From the NCBI GenBank assembly GCA_003483645.1, contig DMYM01000101.1, positions 1,341-8,769 on the forward strand: a stretch of DNA of 7,429 nucleotides. The letters run 5' to 3'. Within the stretch, counting starts at the first letter, position 1, and each line of letters starts with the position of its first letter. The notes under the pieces were generated by a model. It did not search any database. It saw only the letters and a list, made by a program, of their open reading frames with translations, and was not told where the DNA came from. A program made the position numbers and the translations under genes. Shown piece after piece: positions 1 through 5,451 of the stretch. The stretch is from Verrucomicrobiales bacterium (GTDB lineage: Bacteria; Verrucomicrobiota; Verrucomicrobiia; Verrucomicrobiales; Akkermansiaceae).

Positions 1-696
1 GAGTACGTGAACCAGTTCTTCAAGGACAAGGCAAAGGACAAGGCCTACCTTGGTGAGCTCAAGAAACGATGCGACGACCTCGGGGTAAAAAGCCTGCTCA
101 TCATGATCGACGGGGAAGGCCACCTGGGAGAAGCAGAGGAGGCCAAGCGGCAGAAGGTCATCGACAATCACAAGAAATGGGTGGAAGCGGCCAGGTTCCT
201 GGGATGCCATTCCATCCGCGTGAACGCCCACGGTGTGGGCAAGTCTGACGAGGAAAAGGCCACCAACACCACCAAGGGACTACGGGGGCTCTCCGAGTTC
301 GGCAAGGAGCACGGAATCAATGTCATTGTGGAAAACCACGGTGGACTCTCCTCCAACGGAAAGTGGCTCTCCCGGGTGCTCAAGGACGTGGGCCTGCCCA
401 ACTGTGGTTCGCTGCCGGATTTCGGGAACTTCGGGAACTACGACCGCTACCTCGGGATCAAGGAGCTCATGCCCTTCGCCAAGGGGGTGAGCGCCAAGAG
501 CCACGACTTCGACGCCCAGGGAAACGAGAGCAGGACCGACTACGTGAAAGCCCTCAAGCTCGTCCTCGACGCGGGCTACCGCGGTTACGTCGGTATTGAG
601 TACGAAGGCCGCAAACTCGATGAGGAGGCTGGCATCCTGGCCACCAAGAAACTCCTCCTCAGGGCGCGCGACCAACTCGCCCAGCACTACAAGTAA
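1..696 (+). CDS. Sugar phosphate isomerase/epimerase, TIM-barrel (xylose isomerase-like) family, 5'-truncated
   Basis: The frame is open from the first base of the window and ends at TAA 694-696, so 231 C-terminal residues are visible and the true start lies upstream. The GTG at 7 is only an internal valine codon. The fragment reads as the second two thirds of a xylose-isomerase-like TIM barrel. Four candidate metal ligands fall at the ends of successive strands (fragment numbering): Glu111 in IVENHG, Asp140 in LPDFGNF, His168 in SAKSHDF and Glu200 in VGIEYEG. This Glu-Asp-His-Glu pattern is the divalent metal site of the family, which isomerises or epimerises sugars or keto-sugars. The substrate cannot be told from sequence. 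Many Verrucomicrobiota and Planctomycetota homologues carry an export signal, but that end is missing here. The gene is followed by a 145-bp gap and appears to be the last of its transcription unit. Confidence 0.88.
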   Translation, partial: EYVNQFFKDKAKDKAYLGELKKRCDDLGVKSLLIMIDGEGHLGEAEEAKRQKVIDNHKKWVEAARFLGCHSIRVNAHGVGKSDEEKATNTTKGLRGLSEFGKEHGINVIVENHGGLSSNGKWLSRVLKDVGLPNCGSLPDFGNFGNYDRYLGIKELMPFAKGVSAKSHDFDAQGNESRTDYVKALKLVLDAGYRGYVGIEYEGRKLDEEAGILATKKLLLRARDQLAQHYK

Positions 697-841
697 GCAA
701 GCGAGACAGGCGTTCCCCAGGCCACGCATTCCTTCCTAGCCTGCCTCTCCTCCCGAATCTGGACAAGAATCCGCATTCTTCCCTGCAAATCCATGAAACT
801 TTTTCTTATGGGAGGTGTTGAATCGCATGTAGAGCCCTGCC
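697..841 (+). other. Intergenic gap with two weak inverted repeats
   Basis: No convincing gene lies here. An imperfect hairpin can be drawn with arms 703-711 (GAGACAGGC) and 739-749 (GCCTG, bulged CC, TCTC). It lacks a U-run, so it is at best a weak terminator for the isomerase gene. A second, perfect inverted repeat is AAGAAT 765-770 and ATTCTT 775-780 around a CCGC loop. It could be an operator for the downstream gene or could be chance. TGGACA at 760-765 is a possible -35 element, but no good -10 follows at normal spacing. The 3' end of the gap holds the Shine-Dalgarno and ATG-TAG element, which is listed separately. Confidence 0.4.
811..832 (+). promoter_or_regulatory. Shine-Dalgarno sequence leading to an ATG-TAG start-stop pair
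   Basis: GGAGGT at 811-816 is the best Shine-Dalgarno match upstream of any complete gene in the window. It is 10 bases from ATG 827-829, a usable spacing, but that ATG is followed directly by TAG 830-832. The pair is in frame with the next gene, whose usable ATG at 842 lies nine bases after the TAG and 25 bases from the GGAGGT, which is too far for normal initiation. The arrangement can be read as a minimal start-stop ORF that hands the ribosome to 842 by reinitiation. It can also be read as a nonsense change (or base error) in codon 2 of a gene that once started at 827. Confidence 0.5.
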
Positions 842-1237
842 ATGAGCGCCCCTGAACAAGAGAGCAACTGGGAAAACGACCCCGTCTGGGACCTCCTCGA
901 CGAGGCCAAGGCACCCGGGGCCGGGCCCCTCTTCGTGCGAAATGTCATGCGAGAAGTGCGCCTCTCGGACGAAGTCCGCCCCCCCTGGTGGAGGCAGCTC
1001 CTCACCCCCAAGCCCATTCTCGCCGGCTCCCTCGCTGCCTTGACAGCCGCCATTCTCATCTGGGTCGATCCGGAAGAGGCCGACCAGATCACCACGGAAG
1101 ATCCCAGGACCGAAGAGGCAACGGAACCGCAGGCCCTGCAACTGGACGCTCTTCTCGAAGAGGAGATGCTGTCCCAGGCCGCCGAGGATCCTACTGCCTT
1201 CAGCGACGAGGCGCTGGTGGCATTGCTTTACCATTAG
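842..1237 (+). CDS. Single-helix membrane protein of unknown function, anti-sigma-like layout
   Basis: This 131-residue protein has an N-terminal soluble part (1-57) with the segment NDPVWDLLDEAKAPGAGPLF followed by VRNVMREVRL. One hydrophobic helix spans about residues 58-75, and an acidic tail (76-131) ends in DEALVALLYH. The layout, with a short cytosolic head, one helix and an acidic outer tail, resembles the small proteins encoded beside ECF sigma factors in Verrucomicrobiota, where they are presumed to be anti-sigma or membrane partners. No sigma factor gene is visible here, so that role is only a guess. Start 842 is the only ATG possible before the helix, because TAG 830-832 lies in frame just upstream. 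The start has no adjacent ribosome binding site. The gene is followed after 21 bases by the HAD phosphatase gene and is probably cotranscribed with it. Confidence 0.75.
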   Translation: MSAPEQESNWENDPVWDLLDEAKAPGAGPLFVRNVMREVRLSDEVRPPWWRQLLTPKPILAGSLAALTAAILIWVDPEEADQITTEDPRTEEATEPQALQLDALLEEEMLSQAAEDPTAFSDEALVALLYH

Positions 1238-1258
1238 GGTCCTGCTAAAGGCCCCCGC

Positions 1259-1921
1259 GTGATCCGCGCTGCCATCTTCGACCTCGACGGCACCCTGGTC
1301 GATTCGCTCCCCGGGATCTCAGCTGGTCTCAACCGTGCCCTCGCCACCCACGGACTCCCACCCCACCCCGCCGCACGGGTGAAGGGCTTTGTGGGTGATG
1401 GCAGTCGTATGCTGGTGCGACGCGGAATCGGCGGGGAGCCCCCCGACGAACTGGTGGAGCGGGTCCACCACGACTTTCTCCCTGCCTATGAGGAGAGCTG
1501 GCTGGAAGGCACGCACCTTTATCCCGGCATCCGGGAGATGCTGGAGGACCTGCACCACCAAGGTCTGCCCCTCGCAGTCTGTTCCAACAAACCGCACCAC
1601 TACACCGTCGAGATCATGACCCGGATGTTCGACTGGGTCCCCTGGACCATGATCCTGGGCCAGCAGAACACCCTCCCCCGCAAACCGGATCCCACCGGTG
1701 CCCTTCAAATCGCGGAGGGAATGGAGGTGTCTCCGCCGGAGGTCGCCTTTGTCGGGGACTCCCTGGTCGACTTTGAGACTGGCAGGGCCGCCGGGATGCA
1801 ACCCGTCCTGGTTGAATGGGGATTCAGTCCCCCTGATAAACTCAAAGAGACGACTGCTCTTCTGATGCCGTCCGTGGCTGCTCTTCGTGCATTCCTTCAA
1901 GTGCCTCGTCGAGGAGACTGA
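1259..1921 (+). CDS. gph: Phosphoglycolate phosphatase-like HAD hydrolase
   Basis: This 220-residue protein matches the usual length of Gph. All four HAD motifs are present: the nucleophile motif DLDGT (Asp8 and Asp10), the second motif Ser109 in VCSNKP, Lys142 in RKPDP, and the acidic motif GDSLVD (Asp167 and Asp171). The helical cap sits between motifs 1 and 2. This arrangement hydrolyses small phosphate esters in the cytosol. 2-phosphoglycolate, made during repair of oxidised DNA ends, is the classic substrate, but pyrophosphatases and other sugar phosphatases look similar, so the symbol is tentative. The start is GTG 1259, set by the conserved IFDLDGT position, with AAAGG about seven bases upstream as a weak ribosome site. 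The last 26 codons overlap the 3' end of aat on the other strand. Confidence 0.85.
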   Translation: MIRAAIFDLDGTLVDSLPGISAGLNRALATHGLPPHPAARVKGFVGDGSRMLVRRGIGGEPPDELVERVHHDFLPAYEESWLEGTHLYPGIREMLEDLHHQGLPLAVCSNKPHHYTVEIMTRMFDWVPWTMILGQQNTLPRKPDPTGALQIAEGMEVSPPEVAFVGDSLVDFETGRAAGMQPVLVEWGFSPPDKLKETTALLMPSVAALRAFLQVPRRGD

Positions 1922-2450
1922 AGTAGTCTTCGCGCGTGATCTCCTCCCCGCCGAACTGCCGGAGATGATCAGTCATCCACTGGGTGTCCAGGAGGAGATA
2001 GTCCTCCCTGCGCAACCACTCCACCAGGTGGACGAGGGCCACCTTGCTGGCATCGGCCTTGTGCGAAAACATCGATTCTCCGAAGAAGGCCCTCCCCAGA
2101 GACACCCCGTAGAGTCCGCCCTGCAGGCCCTCCTCATCCCAGCACTCCACGGAATGGGCGAAGCCGGTCTCGTGCAAGTGTAGGTAACTCTCGATGATCA
2201 CCTCGTCGATCCAGGTCTCTTCACGCTCTCCACACGCTTCGATCACCTGACGAAAGGCGGAATCGCGCCTTACCTCGAAGGGTTGCCGCTTGAGGACCCG
2301 CTTCAGACCGTGGGGAATGTGGAAACGATCATCGAGGGGAATGAGCCCACGCTTGAGGGGTGAGAACCAGAGAATCTCTCCACCTTCCGCCATGGGGAAG
2401 ACACCCTCGGTGTAGGCACCGAGCAGAACATGGGGGGGGATGCGCTCCAC
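1842..2450 (-). CDS. aat: Leucyl/phenylalanyl-tRNA-protein transferase
   Basis: Aat transfers leucine or phenylalanine from its tRNA to the N-terminal lysine or arginine of proteins, marking them for ClpS/ClpAP degradation (N-degron pathway). The 202-residue protein carries the family wording in order: WFSP (28-31), GGLYG (111-115), FFGESMFS (122-129), ASKVAL (134-139), LLDTQ (153-157) and DHLRQFG (161-167). Asp155 and Gln157 form the D-x-Q pair that corresponds to the residues implicated in catalysis in the E. coli enzyme. It is a short form lacking the N-terminal extension of the E. coli enzyme. Start GTG 2450 is the only usable start before the upstream in-frame stop. A C8 run on the coding strand falls at codons 4-6. 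The last 26 residues lie inside the converging phosphatase gene and are mostly past the conserved domain. Confidence 0.95.
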   Translation of the reverse strand: MERIPPHVLLGAYTEGVFPMAEGGEILWFSPLKRGLIPLDDRFHIPHGLKRVLKRQPFEVRRDSAFRQVIEACGEREETWIDEVIIESYLHLHETGFAHSVECWDEEGLQGGLYGVSLGRAFFGESMFSHKADASKVALVHLVEWLRREDYLLLDTQWMTDHLRQFGGEEITREDYFSLLDEALEGMHEEQPRTASEEQSSL

Positions 2451-2499
2451 GACTCTTATTTGAATAGTCCATTCCGGAGAATCAATCTACATTCGCGCT
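2451..2499. promoter_or_regulatory. Divergent promoter region between aat and the yceD operon
   Basis: These 49 bases separate the start codons of two oppositely directed genes and must carry the promoters for both, unless one is transcribed from inside its neighbour. On the plus strand TTGAAT 2460-2465 is a possible -35 with TCAATC 2482-2487 as a poor -10, which would give an almost leaderless yceD mRNA. On the minus strand a TTGATT can be found but its -10 is weaker still. No Shine-Dalgarno sequence precedes yceD. The assignment rests on gene layout rather than consensus quality. Confidence 0.4.
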
Positions 2500-3000
2500 A
2501 TGAAACGCCTCGTCATCGATCTCTCCCTGTTGCCTGAGGATGGTCACCTCCTCAACGACGAACTGCCAATCTCCATTTTTGATCTCCCGGAGGGGGACGC
2601 CAGGCCCCTCGGTCCGCTTTCCTTCCGCCTCCACGCCCAGCGTTTCGATGACGAACTGCTCCTGCAAGGCTTCCTGAGTGCCTCCTTCGAATTCCAATGC
2701 GTTCGCACCCTTGCCCTCTTCAAGAAGACCATCGAACTTCCCCAGGCTGCCATTTCCTTTGAAATAGGGGCCCAGGGCGAGATCGACGCCACCGACGCCC
2801 TGCGGGAGGAAATCCTCCTCCATTTCCCGCCCTATCCGCGCTGCGACCAAGGCGACGACCCTGCTCCCTGTGAGATCGACCACCGGTATTTAGCGGTGGA
2901 CAACCCTGCAGGGGATGATGTAGATGTCCCGCCCGCTACGCAGGGTGACAGCCGATGGGCTGCGCTCGATACGCTGGAAAAACCGGACGAGCAACCCTAA
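2500..3000 (+). CDS. yceD: YceD/DUF177 family protein (23S rRNA accumulation)
   Basis: This 166-residue protein is directly upstream of rpmF, as YceD is in most bacteria. It has a beta-rich N-terminal domain, a central FECVRTL-type segment (Cys67) and the family end motif SRWAALDTLEK (151-161). YceD is needed for normal 23S rRNA accumulation in E. coli, and the rpmF pairing suggests a role in 50S assembly. The usual CxxC in the middle is reduced here to a single cysteine (67-CVRT-70), with two further cysteines at 115 and 124, so a metal site of the standard kind is doubtful. An acidic stretch of about 20 residues precedes the end motif. Start ATG 2500 fits the MKRLVIDLSLL beginning. It is the first gene of the yceD-rpmF-plsX-fabH cluster. 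Confidence 0.85.
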   Translation: MKRLVIDLSLLPEDGHLLNDELPISIFDLPEGDARPLGPLSFRLHAQRFDDELLLQGFLSASFEFQCVRTLALFKKTIELPQAAISFEIGAQGEIDATDALREEILLHFPPYPRCDQGDDPAPCEIDHRYLAVDNPAGDDVDVPPATQGDSRWAALDTLEKPDEQP

Positions 3001-3015
3001 CCGCCCCATTCCGCC

Positions 3016-3198
3016 ATGGCAGTGCCCAAACGCAGAACATCGAAAATGAAGCAACGCATGCGCCGGGGTGCCAATCGCTGGCGCAAACCGCTGCTCCAAA
3101 CCTGCCCCGAATGCGGAAGCCGCGCCCCAGGTCATATCGTGTGTCCTTCCTGTGGGTTCTATCGCGAGCGCCAGGTTCTCGACGTTGATGTGATGTAA
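3016..3198 (+). CDS. rpmF: Large ribosomal subunit protein bL32
   Basis: This 60-residue basic protein begins MAVPKRRTSKMKQRMRRGAN, the standard L32 opening. It has four cysteines in two pairs (30/33 and 43/46), so it is the zinc-binding form of L32 and not the cysteine-free form used under zinc limitation. It sits in the 50S subunit near the peptidyl transferase region. ATG 3016 is 15 bases after the yceD stop, with no Shine-Dalgarno sequence in that gap, so coupling to yceD translation is likely. The stop TAA 3196-3198 shares its last base with an ATG, giving TAATG, which opens the tiny ORF described next. Confidence 0.97.
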   Translation: MAVPKRRTSKMKQRMRRGANRWRKPLLQTCPECGSRAPGHIVCPSCGFYRERQVLDVDVM

Positions 3199-3272
3199 TG
3201 TCCTCCAGCGGCAGCTCCGCCATCCTCCCGCCTTGTTCCGGGTTTCGCTCTGCGTGCCGGTTCTCAGCATGA
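3198..3272 (+). CDS. Tiny ORF bridging rpmF and plsX (24 codons), possible reinitiation relay
   Basis: The ATG at 3198-3200 overlaps the rpmF stop by one base (TAATG). The frame stays open for 24 codons and ends at TGA 3270-3272, which overlaps the plsX ATG 3269-3271 as ATGA. The whole gap is therefore spanned exactly from stop to start. The peptide is serine-rich (8 of 24), has two cysteines and no acidic residues, and matches nothing I recognise. The likely use, if real, is to carry terminating ribosomes from rpmF to the plsX start, which lacks a Shine-Dalgarno sequence. It may also be chance; the repeat of the same layout at the next junction argues against that. Confidence 0.4.
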   Translation: MSSSGSSAILPPCSGFRSACRFSA

Positions 3273-4285
3273 AAATTGCCCTTGATGCCATGGGGGGGGA
3301 CCGGGCCCCCGAGGTGAACATCGTGGGTGCACGCGATGCCCTGTCACTGTATCCCCGTATCGATACCCTTTTCCTGACCGGCGATGCCGATACCCTGAAG
3401 AAGGAGTGTCGCCAGCACGGCCTGACCGATTCGCGGATGGAGATCGTACACGCTCCCGAGGTAGTCGGGATGTCGGAGTCCGCAGTGAATGCCATCAGGC
3501 GCAAGAAGCAATCGTCCATCGCAGTTGCCACCGACCTCGTCAAGGACGGCCACGCCGACGCGGTCATCAGTGCGGGAAACACGGGTGCGACGGTGGCTGC
3601 TTCCACTCTCAAGCTGCGCCTTCTGGAAGGAGTGGAACGCGCCGGTATCGCCTCGCTCATCCCCAACGAATTCGGCATCTGCAGCCTCCTCGATGCCGGG
3701 GCCAATCCGGGAGCGAAGCCCCGCCAGCTTCTCGGTTACGCCATCATGGGCAGCGTCTACGCCCGGCATGTCCTGCGGGTTGAGAATCCGAGGGTTGGAA
3801 TCATGTCCAATGGCGAAGAGGCTGAGAAAGGCAACGACTTTACCAGGGAAACCTTCTCCCTCATTGCGGACTACGTGGATTCCGGCAAGGCCTCCTTCGA
3901 ATGGCTCGGCAATGTGGAGGGTTACGATCTCTTCATGAGCAAGCTCGATGTCTGCCTCTGCGACGGATTCGTCGGCAACGTGGTCCTCAAGGCGTGTGGA
4001 GCTACGGCCAAGGCCATGACAAAGTGGATCAAGGAAGCCATGCAGGCCAACCCCCTGCGCAGGACGGGTGCACTGATGGCAAAGGGGGGCTTCACCGCGG
4101 TGAGGGACCGCATGAACTACGAAACTTACGGCGGGAGTCCCCTCCTCGGGGTCAAGGGGGTCTGCATCATTGCCCACGGATCCTCCTCCGCCCTGGCCAT
4201 CCAGAACGCCCTCCGGGTTGCCACCGAGGCAATCGAGCACAATGTCAATCCGCACATCGTGGAGGCCATGAAGGCCATCGCATGA
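3269..4285 (+). CDS. plsX: Phosphate acyltransferase PlsX
   Basis: PlsX converts acyl-ACP and phosphate to acyl-phosphate, the donor used by PlsY in the first acylation of glycerol-3-phosphate. It is a peripheral membrane enzyme. The 338 residues start at ATG 3269 with MKIALDAMGGDRAPE, the classic PlsX opening. A longer in-frame reading from TTG 3233 only adds 12 unconserved residues. Other family segments are SAGNTGA, the GANPGAKP region, PRVGIMSNGEEAEKGND, CDGFVGNVVLK and GGSPLLGVKG followed by AHGSSSALAIQNAL. Start and stop both overlap tiny ORFs as ATGA. A G8 run (3292-3299) sits at codons 8-11 and can pair with CCCCC 3306-3310. Position between rpmF and fabH is the widely conserved arrangement and ties membrane lipid supply to growth. 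Confidence 0.97.
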   Translation: MKIALDAMGGDRAPEVNIVGARDALSLYPRIDTLFLTGDADTLKKECRQHGLTDSRMEIVHAPEVVGMSESAVNAIRRKKQSSIAVATDLVKDGHADAVISAGNTGATVAASTLKLRLLEGVERAGIASLIPNEFGICSLLDAGANPGAKPRQLLGYAIMGSVYARHVLRVENPRVGIMSNGEEAEKGNDFTRETFSLIADYVDSGKASFEWLGNVEGYDLFMSKLDVCLCDGFVGNVVLKACGATAKAMTKWIKEAMQANPLRRTGALMAKGGFTAVRDRMNYETYGGSPLLGVKGVCIIAHGSSSALAIQNALRVATEAIEHNVNPHIVEAMKAIA

Positions 4286-4383
4286 CGGCAATCAGCAGCC
4301 GGGGATCGATCCGGTTTCCGGCCAGATTTCAACAAGCGGGACTTGCCCACGTGCAAAAGCTGGCGTTCACTGCCTCCAAATGA
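4282..4383 (+). CDS. Tiny ORF bridging plsX and fabH (33 codons), possible reinitiation relay or small basic protein
   Basis: ATG 4282-4284 overlaps the plsX stop TGA 4283-4285 as ATGA. The frame runs 33 codons to TGA 4381-4383, which overlaps the fabH ATG 4380-4382, again as ATGA. It therefore fills the 94-base gap with no spare base at either end. The predicted peptide (begins [12 protein letters not shown], ends KLAFTASK) has three arginines, two lysines, one histidine and no acidic residue. I recognise no family. There is no Shine-Dalgarno sequence at either start, so translation of this ORF and of fabH would depend on coupling. It contains a perfect 10-base palindrome at 4303-4312. Confidence 0.45.
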   Translation: MTAISSRGSIRFPARFQQAGLAHVQKLAFTASK

Positions 4384-5381
4384 GCGGCTTGGCCTCGCAG
4401 CTGCCCGTAGCGATCGTGGGCACAGGGAGTTACCTCCCCGACAAAGTACTGACCAATTCCGACTTGGAAATCATGGTCGAGACCTCCGACGAGTGGATCA
4501 CCACCCGCACGGGAATCAAGGAACGGCGGATCGCGGCCGAGGACGAGTTTACCTCACACATGGCGGTCAAGGCCTCCCGGCAGGCCCTCGAGCAGGCGGA
4601 AATCGATGCCTCCGAGATCCAGCTCATCATCGTGGCGACCATCACTCCCAATACCCTCACCCCTGCCACGGCCTGCTATGTGCAGCAGGATCTCGGAGCA
4701 CATAAAGCGGTCGCCTTTGACATCTCGGCAGCCTGTTCGGGCTTCCTCTATGCGATGAAGCTCGCCAAACGTCTCATCTCCGGTGGCGCCTTTGAGAACG
4801 CCCTCATCCTCGGTGCCGAGAAACTCTCCGCCTTCGTGAATTGGAACGACCGCTCGACCTGTGTCCTCTTCGGGGATGGCGCTGGTGCTGCCGTACTCAA
4901 GCGGGCGGAAAAGGGAGAAGGCGAGATTCTGGCCACCGACATCGGCACCGACGGCGGACAAACCCACCTCCTCAGCATTCCCGGAGGCGGCTCCGCCTGT
5001 CCCATCACCATCGAGAATGCCGATCGGCGCCTCGCCACCCTCGCCATGATCGGCCAGGATGTCTTCAAGCACGCCGTCACCCGCATGCGGGATTCCGCTA
5101 ATTCGGTTATTGAACGCTCCGGCCTCCAGCCAGACGACATCAAGCTCCTCATTCCCCACCAAGCCAACCTCCGCATCATCGAGGCCATTACCAAGCGCAT
5201 CGATATTCCCGAGGAACGGGTTTTCGTGAACCTCCACAAATACGGCAACACCTCTGCCGCGGCCTGCGCCATCGCGCTGGACGAGGCACACCGGGCTGGC
5301 AGGTTCGGCCCTGGTGACCATATCGTTCTCGTGGCCTTCGGAGCCGGCCTGACCTGGGCCTCTGCCGCCGTTCGCTGGTAG
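4380..5381 (+). CDS. fabH: Beta-ketoacyl-ACP synthase III
   Basis: FabH starts type II fatty acid synthesis by condensing an acyl-CoA (usually acetyl-CoA) with malonyl-ACP in the cytosol. The 333-residue protein has the catalytic triad Cys119 (ISAACSGF), His260 (LIPHQANLRI) and Asn290 (KYGNTSAA), with the family's 30-residue His-Asn spacing. It also has the GDGAGAAVL and C-terminal FGAGLTWASA segments. The Cys-His interval is 141 residues, about nine more than in E. coli FabH, because of extra residues around 201-218. Residues controlling acyl chain choice cannot be read reliably. Start ATG 4380 places the conserved VAIVGTGSYLPDKVLTN segment about ten residues in. No Shine-Dalgarno sequence is present; the ATG overlaps the stop of the bridging tiny ORF. 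Neighbours are plsX upstream and a peptide transporter downstream. Confidence 0.96.
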   Translation: MSGLASQLPVAIVGTGSYLPDKVLTNSDLEIMVETSDEWITTRTGIKERRIAAEDEFTSHMAVKASRQALEQAEIDASEIQLIIVATITPNTLTPATACYVQQDLGAHKAVAFDISAACSGFLYAMKLAKRLISGGAFENALILGAEKLSAFVNWNDRSTCVLFGDGAGAAVLKRAEKGEGEILATDIGTDGGQTHLLSIPGGGSACPITIENADRRLATLAMIGQDVFKHAVTRMRDSANSVIERSGLQPDDIKLLIPHQANLRIIEAITKRIDIPEERVFVNLHKYGNTSAAACAIALDEAHRAGRFGPGDHIVLVAFGAGLTWASAAVRW

Positions 5382-5397
5382 ACGGACCTCAGGCTGC

Positions 5398-5451
5398 ATG
5401 AATTCGACCATCCTCCCAATTCCGGTTGCACCCGAACTCGGAGTCCGGTGA
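5398..5451 (+). CDS. Tiny leader ORF 1 upstream of the POT transporter (17 codons)
   Basis: ATG 5398 lies 16 bases after the fabH stop and opens a 17-codon frame, [17 protein letters not shown], ending at TGA 5449-5451. Three prolines fall at positions 7, 9 and 12, and the codons after about position 12 run through the 5' arms of two competing RNA stems. The stop overlaps GTG 5448-5450 as GTGA, leading into a second tiny ORF. A ribosome reading this frame would open both stems. The start has no clear ribosome site, so translation is uncertain. Confidence 0.3.
   Translation: MNSTILPIPVAPELGVR
5432..5448 (+). promoter_or_regulatory. Short hairpin in the transporter leader
   Basis: CCGAACT 5432-5438 and AGTCCGG 5442-5448 form a 7-base stem with one mismatch and a CGG loop. 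Its 3' arm is the same sequence that forms the 5' arm of the long stem 5441-5454/5501-5514, so the two structures cannot form together. It may be chance, but the overlap is of the sort found in attenuators. Confidence 0.3.

Noticed and set aside
793..855. 20-codon ORF reading across the start of the 842 gene
   Set aside because: No ribosome site before ATG 793, no overlap relation with a gene start, and no recognisable product.
3233..3268. TTG 3233 as the plsX start
   Set aside because: It adds only 12 unconserved residues before MKIALDAMGGD, which is where PlsX proteins begin.
2890..3705. 271-residue minus-strand open frame across yceD, rpmF and plsX
   Set aside because: It crosses three well-supported genes in the opposite direction and has a composition typical of a shadow frame.
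3344..4291. 315-residue minus-strand open frame across plsX
   Set aside because: It is the antisense shadow of a gene with full PlsX motifs in GC-rich DNA, and its translation shows no family features.
4303..4312. Perfect palindrome GGATCGATCC in the plsX-fabH gap as an operator
   Set aside because: Ten bases with no further symmetry is not rare in this composition, and no other copy was noticed near a gene start.
4554..5411. 285-residue minus-strand open frame across fabH
   Set aside because: It lies opposite the FabH coding frame, whose catalytic residues and length are intact; no recognisable protein.
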